A DNA stretch of 64,000 bases, from contig NZ_BAAAQN010000068.1 in the NCBI RefSeq assembly GCF_039531695.1, positions 1 through 64,000 on the forward strand, written 5' to 3'. Both the position numbers and the translations under genes were made by a program. The notes below the pieces were generated by a model. The model ran no database searches. It was not told where the DNA came from and worked only from the letters and a program-made list of their open reading frames with translations. This DNA is from Catenulispora yoronensis. Its GTDB lineage: Bacteria; Actinomycetota; Actinomycetes; Streptomycetales; Catenulisporaceae. This document shows, piece after piece, positions 7,960 to 16,541 of this stretch (position 1 is the stretch's first letter; each line of letters begins with the position of its first letter).

Positions 7960-8888
7960 CGAGCACCACGCTCGGCGCGCGGCAGCGCCGGGTCCAGGGC
8001 TCGCCCCTGGCCCGGCGCCGCCGGCGCGTCTTCGGGCCGTTCGTGGCCCCGGCGCTGATCCTGTACACGGTGCTGTTCATGGTGCCGACCGGGTACTCGT
8101 TCTACGCCAGCTTCACCACCTGGGACGGCTTCTCGGACCCGCGCTGGAAGGGCACGTTCAACTACCAGCACCTGACCCGCGACCCGGCCTTCAAGGACGC
8201 CTTCTTCAACACCCTGAAGCTGCTGTTCGGCTGCGGGATCTTCCTGTTCGTGCTGAGTTTCGGCTTCATGCTGCTGCTGCGCGAGATGAAGGGCCGCCGG
8301 TTCGTCCAGGGCTTCATCTTCCTGCCGCACATCGTCTCCGGCGTGGCGCTGGCCGCGTTCTGGGGCTTCCTGCTCAGCCACGACGGCATGGCCAACAAGG
8401 CCCTGCACTCGGTGGGCGCGGGCCCGGTGGACTGGCTGAAGCCGGAGTGGCAGTTCAAGGCGATCCTGGCCGCCATCGTGTGGATCAACGTGGGCTACTA
8501 CGTGACCATCCTGATGGCCGGGGTGGACCGCATCCCGCCGTACTACTACGAAGAGGCCAAGCTCGCCGGCACCAACGCCTGGCAGCGGTTCCGGCACATC
8601 ACGCTGCCGATGTCCTGGGACGTGATCGGCACCGCGGCGGTGCTGTGGACGATCGGCACGGTGAAGATCTTCGAGTTCATCCTCGCCTTCTCCGGGTCCC
8701 AGGGGAACCTGCCGACCACCAACCAGTGGACCTCGGCCCTCTACGTCTACGGCGAGACCATCGGCGGCACCAGCCCGATCTACGACTTCGGCCGGGCCTG
8801 CGCCGGCGCCGTGGTGACCCTGGTCGCGGTGGTGCTGGTGGTCGTGGTGCTGCGTCGCGCGACCAGCCGCGACCGGCTTGAGCTCTAG
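7956..8888 (+). CDS. Carbohydrate ABC transporter permease, MalF type
   Basis: 310 residues starting at a GTG that overlaps the preceding stop (GTGA). Six hydrophobic segments are visible. The cytoplasmic EAA loop that docks with the ATPase is YYYEEAKLAGTNAWQRFRHI followed by TLPM, about residues 195-220. It forms the translocation pore with the next gene. A short Arg-rich N-terminal tail precedes the first helix. Confidence 0.95.
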   Translation: MTSTTLGARQRRVQGSPLARRRRRVFGPFVAPALILYTVLFMVPTGYSFYASFTTWDGFSDPRWKGTFNYQHLTRDPAFKDAFFNTLKLLFGCGIFLFVLSFGFMLLLREMKGRRFVQGFIFLPHIVSGVALAAFWGFLLSHDGMANKALHSVGAGPVDWLKPEWQFKAILAAIVWINVGYYVTILMAGVDRIPPYYYEEAKLAGTNAWQRFRHITLPMSWDVIGTAAVLWTIGTVKIFEFILAFSGSQGNLPTTNQWTSALYVYGETIGGTSPIYDFGRACAGAVVTLVAVVLVVVVLRRATSRDRLEL

Positions 8889-8912
8889 CAGAAGGAAGCG
8901 ACGGAGGACTCC

Positions 8913-9821
8913 ATGAGCACTGCCACCCGCGGCGCCCGCGCCGCGACCGAGCGGGATCCGCGGACGCCGGCGGCCCCCGGGACCGGCCGCCGCCGGATCC
9001 CCTGGGCCCGGCTGCCGGGCACCGCCCTGATCTGGCTGTTCGTCGCCTTCTGCGGGTTCGCGTTCCTGTTCATGCTGCTGAGCTCGCTGAAGTCGAGCTT
9101 CAACGTGCTGAACCACCCGTTCCGGCTGCCCACCGAGCTGAAGTTCTCGAACTGGTCGCGGGCCTGGCACGACGGCGGCTTCGGCCCGGCGTTCGTGAAC
9201 TCGGCGACGGTGGTCGCGGTGGCCGCGGCCGGGACCGTGCTGATCGCCTCGCCGGCGGCGTACGTGCTGGGCCGCAACCAGGGCCGCGTATCCGGGGGCC
9301 TGAGCCTGTACTTCGTGCTCGGCCTGGGCATCCCGATGCAGATCATCGTGCTGCCGCTGTACTCGATCATGGCCAAGCTGCACCTGATCGACAATCTGGC
9401 CGGGCTGATCGTGCTCTACATCGTGGTGAACCTGCCGTTCACCGTGTATCTGCTGATGTCGTTCTTCGCCACCCTGCCGGGGGAGCTGGAGGAGGCCGCG
9501 GCGCTGGACGGCGTCGGGCCGGGGATGACGTTCTGGCGGATCATGCTCCCGCTGGCCAAGGGCGGGCTGGTGACGTCGCTGATCCTGGTCGCCATCGCCT
9601 GCTGGAACGAGACGTTCCTGGCGCTGATGTTCCTGCAGACCAACGACAACTTCACGCTGCCGCTGGCCCTGGTCAACTTCCTGACGCAGCAGCAGTTCAC
9701 CGGCCAGGACTTCGGCGTGATGTTCGCCGGGGTCTCCATCGCTGTCCTCCCCATGCTGGCGCTGTACGCGTGGCTGGGGCGGCGGATCACCGAGGGCCTC
9801 ACCCTCGGCGCGGGGAAGTAG
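8913..9821 (+). CDS. Carbohydrate ABC transporter permease, MalG type
   Basis: 302 residues, ATG with AAGGAAGCGACGGAGG upstream, 24 nt after the first permease. The hydrophobic helices begin near residue 35. The EAA loop is LEEAAALDGVGPGMTFWRI followed by MLPLAKG. The C-terminus GRRITEGLTLGAGK is typical of the MalG-side permease. It is the last transporter gene of the operon and is followed by a tandem-repeat spacer. Confidence 0.95.
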   Translation: MSTATRGARAATERDPRTPAAPGTGRRRIPWARLPGTALIWLFVAFCGFAFLFMLLSSLKSSFNVLNHPFRLPTELKFSNWSRAWHDGGFGPAFVNSATVVAVAAAGTVLIASPAAYVLGRNQGRVSGGLSLYFVLGLGIPMQIIVLPLYSIMAKLHLIDNLAGLIVLYIVVNLPFTVYLLMSFFATLPGELEEAAALDGVGPGMTFWRIMLPLAKGGLVTSLILVAIACWNETFLALMFLQTNDNFTLPLALVNFLTQQQFTGQDFGVMFAGVSIAVLPMLALYAWLGRRITEGLTLGAGK

Positions 9822-9840
9822 CTTCTCTTCCCTTTTCAGG

Positions 9841-9922
9841 CACCACCCTTCCGGCACCACCCTTCCGGCACCACCCTTCCGGCACCACCTTTCCCGCACC
9901 ACCTTTCACGCACCACCATCCC
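9841..9922. repeat. 14-bp tandem repeat between permease and beta-helix gene
   Basis: Units of CACCACCCTTCCGG start at 9841, 9855 and 9869 without change, then as CACCACCTTTCCCG (9883), CACCACCTTTCACG (9897) and a partial copy (9911). The array fills most of the 118-bp spacer and may separate or tune expression of the downstream gene. Confidence 0.85.
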
Positions 9923-9939
9923 ACTGGAGGTTCGTACCT

Positions 9940-12042
9940 GTGAGAGCGCATCTGCGTTCTTCCTTCTCGGCGCTGGGGGCCCTGGCCCTCGGCACCGTCG
10001 GCCTGATGGCCGTCTCCGTCCCGGCCGCCCACGCGGCCGGGACTGTTTATTACGTGGACTGCTCCGCGGCGAGCGACGGCTCCGGGACGTCGGGCTCGCC
10101 GTGGAACAGCCTCGCCGATCCGAGCGGCCACACCTTCGCCGCCGGGGACACGCTGTCCTTCAAGGCCGGGACGACGTGCACCGGCGTCCTGGCGCCGAAG
10201 GGCTCGGGGGCGTCGGGCTCGCCGATCACCGTCAACGCCTACGGCTCCGGTGCCAAGCCGGTGCTGGAGGGCGCCGGCGCCGGCGAGTACACGGTGCACC
10301 TGATCGACCAGAGCTACTGGACCATCAGCGGCCTGAAGGTGCAGAACGCCTCCTCGACGCGGGCCCAGCGCGAAGGGATCCTGGTCGAGGCGTCCGGCGC
10401 GGCGAACCAGGCCGGCATCACCATCAGCGGCAACGAGGTCGCGAACGTGGCCGGCTGGGGCGACAAGACCGGGACCAACGCCGGGTGGTTCTCCAACTCG
10501 GCGGGCATCGCGGTGCGGGTCGGGACGTCGTCGGGCGTCTTCAACGGCGTGTCGATCACCGGCAACACCGTCCACGACGTCGGCGGCGGCGGCATCAAGA
10601 TCGAGGGCGAGGCCTCGGCGATGCTCACCGGCGTCTACATCGGCCACAACACGATCACCAAGGCCGGCGGCGACGGGATCGTGGTCCACGACAGCGACAC
10701 GCCGCTGGTGGAGTACAACACCGCGAGCGATCTGGGCCTGGGCGCCTACCCGTTCGTGGCCGGCAACTTCGCCGGGATGTGGCCGTACCACAGCAAGAAC
10801 CCGACGTTCCAGCACAACACCGTCGGCGCGCAGCGGGGCGTGGTCAACGACGCCACCGCGTGGGACTGCGACATCAACAACACCGGGACCTGCACGTACC
10901 AGTACAACTACTCGTACGGCAACGCCGGCGGCTTCTACCTCGACTGCCTGTCCGGCTGCGGCGGCGCGGCGACGACCACGAACGTGGTGCTGCGCTACAA
11001 CATCTCGCGCGACGACTGCCGGTTCACGAACTCCAGCACCGGCACCGGAACGCACTACATCTACAACAACACCTTCTACTGCCCGGGCAAGCCGGTGACG
11101 GACACCCTCGGCGGCAACGTGGTGTGGCAGAACAACATCTTCGTGGCGCCGACGGCCTCCTGGGCCAGTGACTCCTCGGCGACGTTCGACGGCAACACCT
11201 ACTACGGCGGCATCACGGCGCCCTCCACCGGCGACGCGCACGCCCACACCGGCGACCCGCTGCTGACCAACGACGCCGCCGGCACCCTGGCCATCAAGCT
11301 CCGCACCGGCTCCCCGGACCTCGGCACCGGCGTGGTGGTGGCCACCAACGGCGGCAAGGACTACTTCGGCAACACGGTGTCGGCCACCGCAGCCCCCAAC
11401 CGCGGCGCCTACAACGGTGCCGGCGACAACACGGCCCTGCCCTTCGCCGCGTCCCTGACCGACACCGCGGTGACCGCCGACGCCAACGCCTGGGCCGGCA
11501 GCCTGAACTCGGCCACCCAGAGCGGCAAGAGCTTCTCCGCCACCGCGCTGGCCACCGCCGGCCTGGTCCAGGGCGCCGATGTCACGGCGGCCGGCGTCGA
11601 CTTCGGCCCGTGGCACCCGCAGGCGTTCGACACGACGGACAGCGTCATCGCCTCCGGCCAGACCATCGCGGTCACGGGCACCGGCCCTGGCACCGGCACC
11701 GGCACCAAGGTCGGCTTCCTGGGCTTCAGCACCACGCACGGCGTGAACGAGAGCGGCACACTCACCTTCACCGACGGCACCACCCAGGCGTTCACCCTGA
11801 CCCTGTCCGACTGGACCGACACCACCCCGGCCACCGGCGACACGCTGGTGGCGAAGGCGACGTACGCGAACCAGCACACGTCGACCTACAACGGGAGCAC
11901 CACGACTACAAGCGGCTCGTTCTCACTGTGGGCGTACAGCGTGGCCCTGCCCAGCGGGAAGACGCTGGCGTCGGTGACGCTGCCGAACCTGCCGGCGTCG
12001 AGCTCGACGTCGCAGCACCTGTTCGGGATCGCGGTGGGGTGA
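9940..12042 (+). CDS. Secreted right-handed parallel beta-helix protein
   Basis: 700 residues from a GTG with TGGAGG about 9 nt upstream. A Sec signal peptide (about 1-34) ends in AAHA-AG. Residues about 45-470 show beta-helix rungs rich in Asn and Gly (ITISGNEVANV, ISGNTVHDVGGGGIKIEG, NAGGFYLDCLSGC), the fold of pectate lyases and other polysaccharide lyases. The C-terminal about 200 residues are Thr/Ser/Gly-rich and may be a beta-sandwich carbohydrate-binding module. Placement directly after the sugar transporter suggests a secreted enzyme that releases its substrate. The exact activity is not identified. Confidence 0.85.
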   Translation: MRAHLRSSFSALGALALGTVGLMAVSVPAAHAAGTVYYVDCSAASDGSGTSGSPWNSLADPSGHTFAAGDTLSFKAGTTCTGVLAPKGSGASGSPITVNAYGSGAKPVLEGAGAGEYTVHLIDQSYWTISGLKVQNASSTRAQREGILVEASGAANQAGITISGNEVANVAGWGDKTGTNAGWFSNSAGIAVRVGTSSGVFNGVSITGNTVHDVGGGGIKIEGEASAMLTGVYIGHNTITKAGGDGIVVHDSDTPLVEYNTASDLGLGAYPFVAGNFAGMWPYHSKNPTFQHNTVGAQRGVVNDATAWDCDINNTGTCTYQYNYSYGNAGGFYLDCLSGCGGAATTTNVVLRYNISRDDCRFTNSSTGTGTHYIYNNTFYCPGKPVTDTLGGNVVWQNNIFVAPTASWASDSSATFDGNTYYGGITAPSTGDAHAHTGDPLLTNDAAGTLAIKLRTGSPDLGTGVVVATNGGKDYFGNTVSATAAPNRGAYNGAGDNTALPFAASLTDTAVTADANAWAGSLNSATQSGKSFSATALATAGLVQGADVTAAGVDFGPWHPQAFDTTDSVIASGQTIAVTGTGPGTGTGTKVGFLGFSTTHGVNESGTLTFTDGTTQAFTLTLSDWTDTTPATGDTLVAKATYANQHTSTYNGSTTTTSGSFSLWAYSVALPSGKTLASVTLPNLPASSSTSQHLFGIAVG

Positions 12043-12090
12043 GTCCGCGGCGCGAGTGGAGCGCGGTAGGGCAATAGCGCAGTAGGGCGG

Positions 12091-12127
12091 CAGCCGCCGG
12101 GGCTTGAGGGCTGGGCTTCGGCGGCTG
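12091..12127. terminator. Candidate bidirectional terminator
   Basis: The arms CAGCCGCCG (12091-12099) and CGGCGGCTG (12119-12127) form a 9-bp stem between the convergent beta-helix and NADH-dehydrogenase genes. There is no strong T-tract. Confidence 0.5.
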
Positions 12128-12143
12128 TCGGACAACTGAGCAA

Positions 12144-13535
12144 CTACGCCGCCGGCGCCCGCACCGCCTCCCCGGCGCCGTCCCCGCTCGCTCCGCCCCG
12201 CGTGCGTTCCAGGATCTCCTCCCGGGTCAGATACACGTCCGTGTACTCGAAGTCCTTCAGCGACGCGGCGCGCTCGGCCTGGAAGCCGGTGCGGACGAAG
12301 TCGTCGCCGACCAGGGAGTTCAGCATCCAGCCGGCGGCGGTGCGGAAGCGGGCGCTGAAGGTGCGCAGGGCGCCGAGGTGGTAGCCGCGGGCCACGATCT
12401 GGGCCGGGAGGCCGGACAGGGGGATGCCCAGGGGTTTGGACACGGCTTTCACGCCGCCGAGGTCGACGACCAGGCCCAGGTCCTTGTGGTGGTAGTCCTT
12501 CAGGGGGAAGCCGCGGACCGCGGACATGACGTTCTCCGCCGCCGTCCAGCCCTGGCGCATCGCGTGCTGGGCGGTCGGGGGGCAGATGGCGTCGCCGCCC
12601 TTTGCGATGTCGGGGACGGCGGCCGCGTCGCCGAAGGCGAAGACGCCCGGCAGGCCGGGGACGGTGAGGTCGGCGTTGACCACCAGGCGGCCGCGGTTGG
12701 TGGGCGCGCCCATGGTGGCGATCAGCGGGCTCGGGGCCACGCCGGCGGTCCAGATCAGGGTGCGGCAGGGCAGCTTGCGGCCGTCGGTGAGGGTGACGGT
12801 GTCCTCGGTGCACTCGGCGACCGAGACGCCCAGGGAGATGTGCAGGCCGCGCTTGGTGAGGATCTTCAGCGCCTTCTGGCCGAGCTTGTCGCCGAGTTCG
12901 GGCATCAGCCGCGGGGCGATGTCGACCAGGTGCCACTTGATCAGGCTGCCGTCCAGGTTCGGGTAGCGCTTGACCGCCTCGGTGGTGAGCCGTTGCAGGT
13001 ACGCCGCGGTCTCGGTGCCCGCGTAGCCGCCGCCGACCACCACGAACTGCAGCCGGGACTCGCGCTCCTCGTCGGTCTCGGCCACCGCCGCCAGGTCCAG
13101 CTGGGCGATCACGTGGTCGCGGATCCAGGCCGCCTCGGCCAGGGTCTTCACGCCCACCGCGAACCGGTCGACGCCGGGGATGTTGAACTGCCGCGTCACG
13201 CTGCCCGGCGTCAGGAGCAGGTAGTCGTAGTGCTCGACGATCTCCTCGCCGTCGATCTTGCTGATCACCACCGAGCGGGTCTCGGTGTCGATCCCGATCG
13301 CGCCGCCGGGGATGATCACCGTGCGCTTCAGCATCCGCCGCAGCGAGACCGCGACCGCCTGCGGCGTCAGCACACCGGAGGCGACGTGCGGCAGCAGCGG
13401 CAGGTAGAGCTGGTGGTTGACCGGGGTCACCAGGCGGATCTCGGCGTCGTCGATCGAGAGTTTCTTCTCCAGCTTGTGCGCGCACTCGGTGCCCGCGAAA
13501 CCGCTACCGACGACGAGTATCTTGGGGCGGCTCAT
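12144..13535 (-). CDS. ndh: Type II NADH dehydrogenase (FAD-dependent, non-proton-pumping)
   Basis: 463 residues. The first dinucleotide-binding motif at the N-terminus, VVGSGFAGTECA, binds FAD; a second, VVVGGGYAGTETA, near residue 166, binds NAD(P)H. The TPVNHQLYLPLLP and VNADLTVPGLPGVFAFGDAAA motifs are typical of NDH-2. It transfers electrons from NADH to quinone at the inner face of the membrane without pumping protons. It stands alone between convergent and divergent neighbours. Ferredoxin- or sulfide-quinone-type relatives are less likely. Confidence 0.9.
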   Translation of the reverse strand: MSRPKILVVGSGFAGTECAHKLEKKLSIDDAEIRLVTPVNHQLYLPLLPHVASGVLTPQAVAVSLRRMLKRTVIIPGGAIGIDTETRSVVISKIDGEEIVEHYDYLLLTPGSVTRQFNIPGVDRFAVGVKTLAEAAWIRDHVIAQLDLAAVAETDEERESRLQFVVVGGGYAGTETAAYLQRLTTEAVKRYPNLDGSLIKWHLVDIAPRLMPELGDKLGQKALKILTKRGLHISLGVSVAECTEDTVTLTDGRKLPCRTLIWTAGVAPSPLIATMGAPTNRGRLVVNADLTVPGLPGVFAFGDAAAVPDIAKGGDAICPPTAQHAMRQGWTAAENVMSAVRGFPLKDYHHKDLGLVVDLGGVKAVSKPLGIPLSGLPAQIVARGYHLGALRTFSARFRTAAGWMLNSLVGDDFVRTGFQAERAASLKDFEYTDVYLTREEILERTRGGASGDGAGEAVRAPAA

Positions 13536-13687
13536 GGCGGTGGTCTCATCTCCCGTGGCGGTGCCGACCGGACGTCACGTCCAGCCTGGTGCGGAAATCG
13601 GCGCGGCGCATTTCGATGGGGATGATTTGTGCCGAACAGGTGAGAAGATCCGTTTGCGGCTCCGGTACGCCTCTGGGGGCCCGAGTC

Positions 13688-14230
13688 CTATTGTTCCTTG
13701 CGGCGCTGGTAGTGCCGCGCCGCCCGAGCCCGGTTGCCGCACGCCGCGCTGCAGAACTCCTGCCGATGGTGCGTCCGCACGAAGAACTGCACGCAGCCCG
13801 GTGCCTGGCACGCGCACAGCGCCGCGGGCCGCTCCTCGGACAGGAGTTCGATCGCCGAGCGGGCCACGTCGGCCAGCAGCCGGTCCGCCTCCGGCGCCGT
13901 CGCGCGCGCCACGACCGCTCCGTCGGCGCTCAGCTCAAGCCATTGCGGCGCCGCCGCGGACGCCGCGTTCACCGTTGCCAGCGCGGACGTCGGGTAGGCC
14001 GCCTGTTCCGCGGCGGCGGCGATCAGGTCCCGGATCGCGTCGCGCAGCGGGCCGAAGCGGGGCTCGGGGGTGATGCCCCGCTCGGAGAGCCAGCTGTCGA
14101 GGTGGTCGCTGGTCCGGCCGCGCGAGGCGCTCAGGGTGTTGGCGTAGTCGACGGCCAGGGGAACGTGGGCTGCGGTCGGGGCGGCGGAGCCGGTGGCGGA
14201 CGCGGTCGGGGGAGGTGGCGTGGGCGACAT
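13688..14230 (-). CDS. CGNR zinc-finger transcriptional regulator
   Basis: 180 residues from ATG 14230. An ATG at 14257 is also in frame but would place the start within the operator. The N-terminal part (VPLAVDYANTLSASRG onward) matches the ABATE/ginkgolide-A-like ligand domain of this family. The C-terminal CGNR zinc finger is CQAPGCVQFFV ... CSAACGNRARAARHYQRR and binds DNA. It is divergent from an MFS exporter over two inverted repeats, so it most likely controls that exporter and itself. Confidence 0.9.
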   Translation of the reverse strand: MSPTPPPPTASATGSAAPTAAHVPLAVDYANTLSASRGRTSDHLDSWLSERGITPEPRFGPLRDAIRDLIAAAAEQAAYPTSALATVNAASAAAPQWLELSADGAVVARATAPEADRLLADVARSAIELLSEERPAALCACQAPGCVQFFVRTHHRQEFCSAACGNRARAARHYQRRKEQ

Positions 14231-14233
14231 AGA

Positions 14234-14313
14234 TCTAATGGTAACTCGGGGTTGCATCCATTAGACAGCTTCGGGCATGATTCTAACGGATTGATTGCTA
14301 TCCATCCGTTAGA
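14234..14313. promoter_or_regulatory. Double operator between CGNR regulator and MFS exporter
   Basis: Four copies of one half-site, ATCCrTTAGA, are arranged as two inverted repeats. The first pair is TCTAATGGTA (14234-14243) with ATCCATTAGA (14256-14265). The second is TCTAACGGAT (14282-14291) with ATCCGTTAGA (14304-14313). Both have a 12-bp spacer, and their centres are 48 bp apart. The stretch is strikingly AT-rich for this genome. The second pair lies just before the exporter start. Confidence 0.8.
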
Positions 14314-14337
14314 AAATTTGCGACGAGAGGCCCGGCC

Positions 14338-15756
14338 GTGACCGCTGCCGCCGTACGACCCCCGACCTCGGCCGACGACCCGGCCGAGAACACTCCGCCC
14401 AACAACGCTCCGCCCAACGACACTCCGCCCAAGAACAGCCCGGCTGAGAACAGCCCGCCCAAGAACAGCCCACCTGAGAACACCCCGCCCCCTTCTCTCT
14501 GGCACAACGTCGACTTCCTCAAGTTCTGGCTCGGCGAGACCATTTCTCTCTTCGGCACCCAGGTCACCGCGCTCGCCCTCCCGTTGACCGCGGTCACCGT
14601 CTTCCACGCCTCCGACGGCCAGGTCGGCCTGCTCAGGTTCCTGCAACTGGCTCCCTACCTGCTGCTCGCGCTGCTTTTCGGCGCCGTCGTCGACCGCATG
14701 CGCCGCCGCCGCGTCCTGCTGCTGGCCAACGGTGCCCGGATGGTCCTGATCGGCCTGATCCCGCTGCTGTCCGCGACCCATCACCTGACCCTGGGCCTGC
14801 TGCTCGGGCTGGCGGCGGCGATCGGTGTCTTCTCTGTGCTCTTTGACGTCAGCTGGATGGCGTTCGTCCCGACGGTGGTGCGCGATTCGCGGAGCTTCGT
14901 CGAGGCGAACCAGAAGACCGGGGTCACGGCCTCCGCCGCCGACGTCGCCGGGCCCGGGGTGGCCGGTGCCGTCATCGGGGCCCTGACCGCGCCGACCGCG
15001 CTCGCCGTCGACGCCGCGTCCTACCTGGTCTCGCTCGTCACCCTGCTGTGGATCCGCACGCCCGAGGCCCGGCCGCCCGGTCCTTCGGAAACGACCGCCC
15101 GCCGCAGCATCGCCGCCGAGATCCGCGACGGCCTCCGCTTCGTCTTCGGCCACCGCGTCCTGCGGCCCCTCGCGCTCGTCGGCCCGTTCTCGAACTTCGC
15201 TCTCGTCTCGGTCTGGACCATGTTCCTGCTCTACGCGTCCCGCGACCGCGGCCTCTCCCCGGCCCAGATCGGCTTGGTCTTCTCCATGTCCTCGCTCGGC
15301 GGTCTGCTCGGCGCGACGCTCTCCCGCCGCGTCATCGCGCGGTTCCGCTTCGGCCTGGTTTACGCGGTCTCGATGGGGGCGATGTTCGCCGGACCGGTCC
15401 TCATCCCGCTGGCCGGAGGTCCGCGCGCCGCGCAGCTCGCCGTCTTCATCGCCGCGTTCTTCATCTCCTACCTGGGCCTGGGCATCGCCAACATCGTGGT
15501 GATCAGCATCCGTCAGGCCGCGACGCCCGCCCCGATGATGGGCCGCATGACCGCGGCCTTCCGCACACTGCTGTTCGGCGGCGGCTCCCTCGGCGGCCTG
15601 GTCGGCGGGCTGCTGGCCGGCTCGCTCGGCGCCCGCGAGGCGCTCGCCGTGGTCGGCACCGGCTCGCTGCTGATGCTGGTGCCGCTCGCGCTGTCCCCGG
15701 TGTCCCGGCTGCGGACGCAGAGCGAGGTCTCCGCGGGCGCCACGGCCGAGGCCTGA
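14338..15756 (+). CDS. MFS efflux transporter (EntS-like)
   Basis: 472 residues from GTG 14338. Twelve hydrophobic segments start near residue 60. Conserved loop DRMRRRRVLLLANGARM after helix 2 and the DVAGPGVAGAVIGALTAPTA helix-5 region fit the EntS/DHA3 family of drug and siderophore exporters. The first 55 residues are an unusual hydrophilic tail of 5-residue P-P-x-N-x type repeats. It is divergent from the CGNR regulator and shares its operators, suggesting induction by an exported or toxic ligand. Confidence 0.9.
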   Translation: MTAAAVRPPTSADDPAENTPPNNAPPNDTPPKNSPAENSPPKNSPPENTPPPSLWHNVDFLKFWLGETISLFGTQVTALALPLTAVTVFHASDGQVGLLRFLQLAPYLLLALLFGAVVDRMRRRRVLLLANGARMVLIGLIPLLSATHHLTLGLLLGLAAAIGVFSVLFDVSWMAFVPTVVRDSRSFVEANQKTGVTASAADVAGPGVAGAVIGALTAPTALAVDAASYLVSLVTLLWIRTPEARPPGPSETTARRSIAAEIRDGLRFVFGHRVLRPLALVGPFSNFALVSVWTMFLLYASRDRGLSPAQIGLVFSMSSLGGLLGATLSRRVIARFRFGLVYAVSMGAMFAGPVLIPLAGGPRAAQLAVFIAAFFISYLGLGIANIVVISIRQAATPAPMMGRMTAAFRTLLFGGGSLGGLVGGLLAGSLGAREALAVVGTGSLLMLVPLALSPVSRLRTQSEVSAGATAEA

Positions 15757-15783
15757 GCCGCCGGGGCGGTGGGATCATGCAGT

Positions 15784-16437
15784 ATGAACGACCTGCCGCC
15801 CCAGCCCTCTGCCCTGTCTGCGCCCGCTGCCCCCGCAGCCCTGTCTGCCCCCGCAGTCCCCGCTGCCTTGGTGACGGACCAGTCGATCCGGCACCTGGTC
15901 GCGCAGTACCTCGACCGCTTCCCGGACCAGGCCGAGCGGCTCGCGGTCTTCACCGACGCCCTCGCCGACGGCGAGCACCTGACCGACCGCAAGACCCTGC
16001 CCGGCCACGTCACCGTCGGTGCCTTCGTCGTCGACGACCGCGGCCGGCTGCTCCAGATCGCCCACAAGGCGCTGGGCCGCTGGCTCAACCCCGGCGGCCA
16101 CACCGAGCCCGGCGACGCCACCCTGGCCGACGCGGCCCGCCGCGAGTTGCGCGAGGAGACCGGCCTCGCCGCCGAGCACCTCGTCCTGCTCGGCGATCCG
16201 GAGCTGCCGCTGGCCGTCGACGTGCACCGCATCCCCGCCAACCCGGCCAAGGCCGAGCCCGACCACTGGCACTTCGACTTCCGCTACGCCTTCCGCCTCA
16301 CCGGTCCGGCCGCCGCGATCGAGCTCCAGCTCGACGAGGTCGACGACCACCGCTGGATCCCCTTCGAGGACGCCGGGCTCGGCCCGGACACCGCGCGGCT
16401 CGCCGAGGTCCTCGGCCCCGTCGGCGCCGCTGACTGA
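15784..16437 (+). CDS. Nudix hydrolase
   Basis: 217 residues from ATG 15784, 27 nt after the MFS stop. An Ala/Pro-rich N-terminus is followed by a Nudix domain (about 75-200) with GGHTEPGDATLADAARRELR then EETGL. This box carries the one-residue insertion typical of the GDxxL subfamily. It hydrolyses a nucleoside diphosphate linked to another group; the substrate is not known. It could be co-transcribed with the exporter. Confidence 0.9.
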   Translation: MNDLPPQPSALSAPAAPAALSAPAVPAALVTDQSIRHLVAQYLDRFPDQAERLAVFTDALADGEHLTDRKTLPGHVTVGAFVVDDRGRLLQIAHKALGRWLNPGGHTEPGDATLADAARRELREETGLAAEHLVLLGDPELPLAVDVHRIPANPAKAEPDHWHFDFRYAFRLTGPAAAIELQLDEVDDHRWIPFEDAGLGPDTARLAEVLGPVGAAD

Positions 16438-16541
16438 GATCCGGCGCCCGCCTCTGTCACAAAGCCCTTCGACGACGGGTCATACCAGCGACACGCCGGA
16501 ACACAGGGCTGGCAGCGAACACAGGGGACGGGACGACCGCG

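Noticed and set aside
7938..11877. Two long minus-strand frames (654 and 692 codons) opposite the permeases and beta-helix gene
   Set aside because: Both lack recognisable domains, and their N- or C-terminal parts are translations of the 14-bp repeat array.
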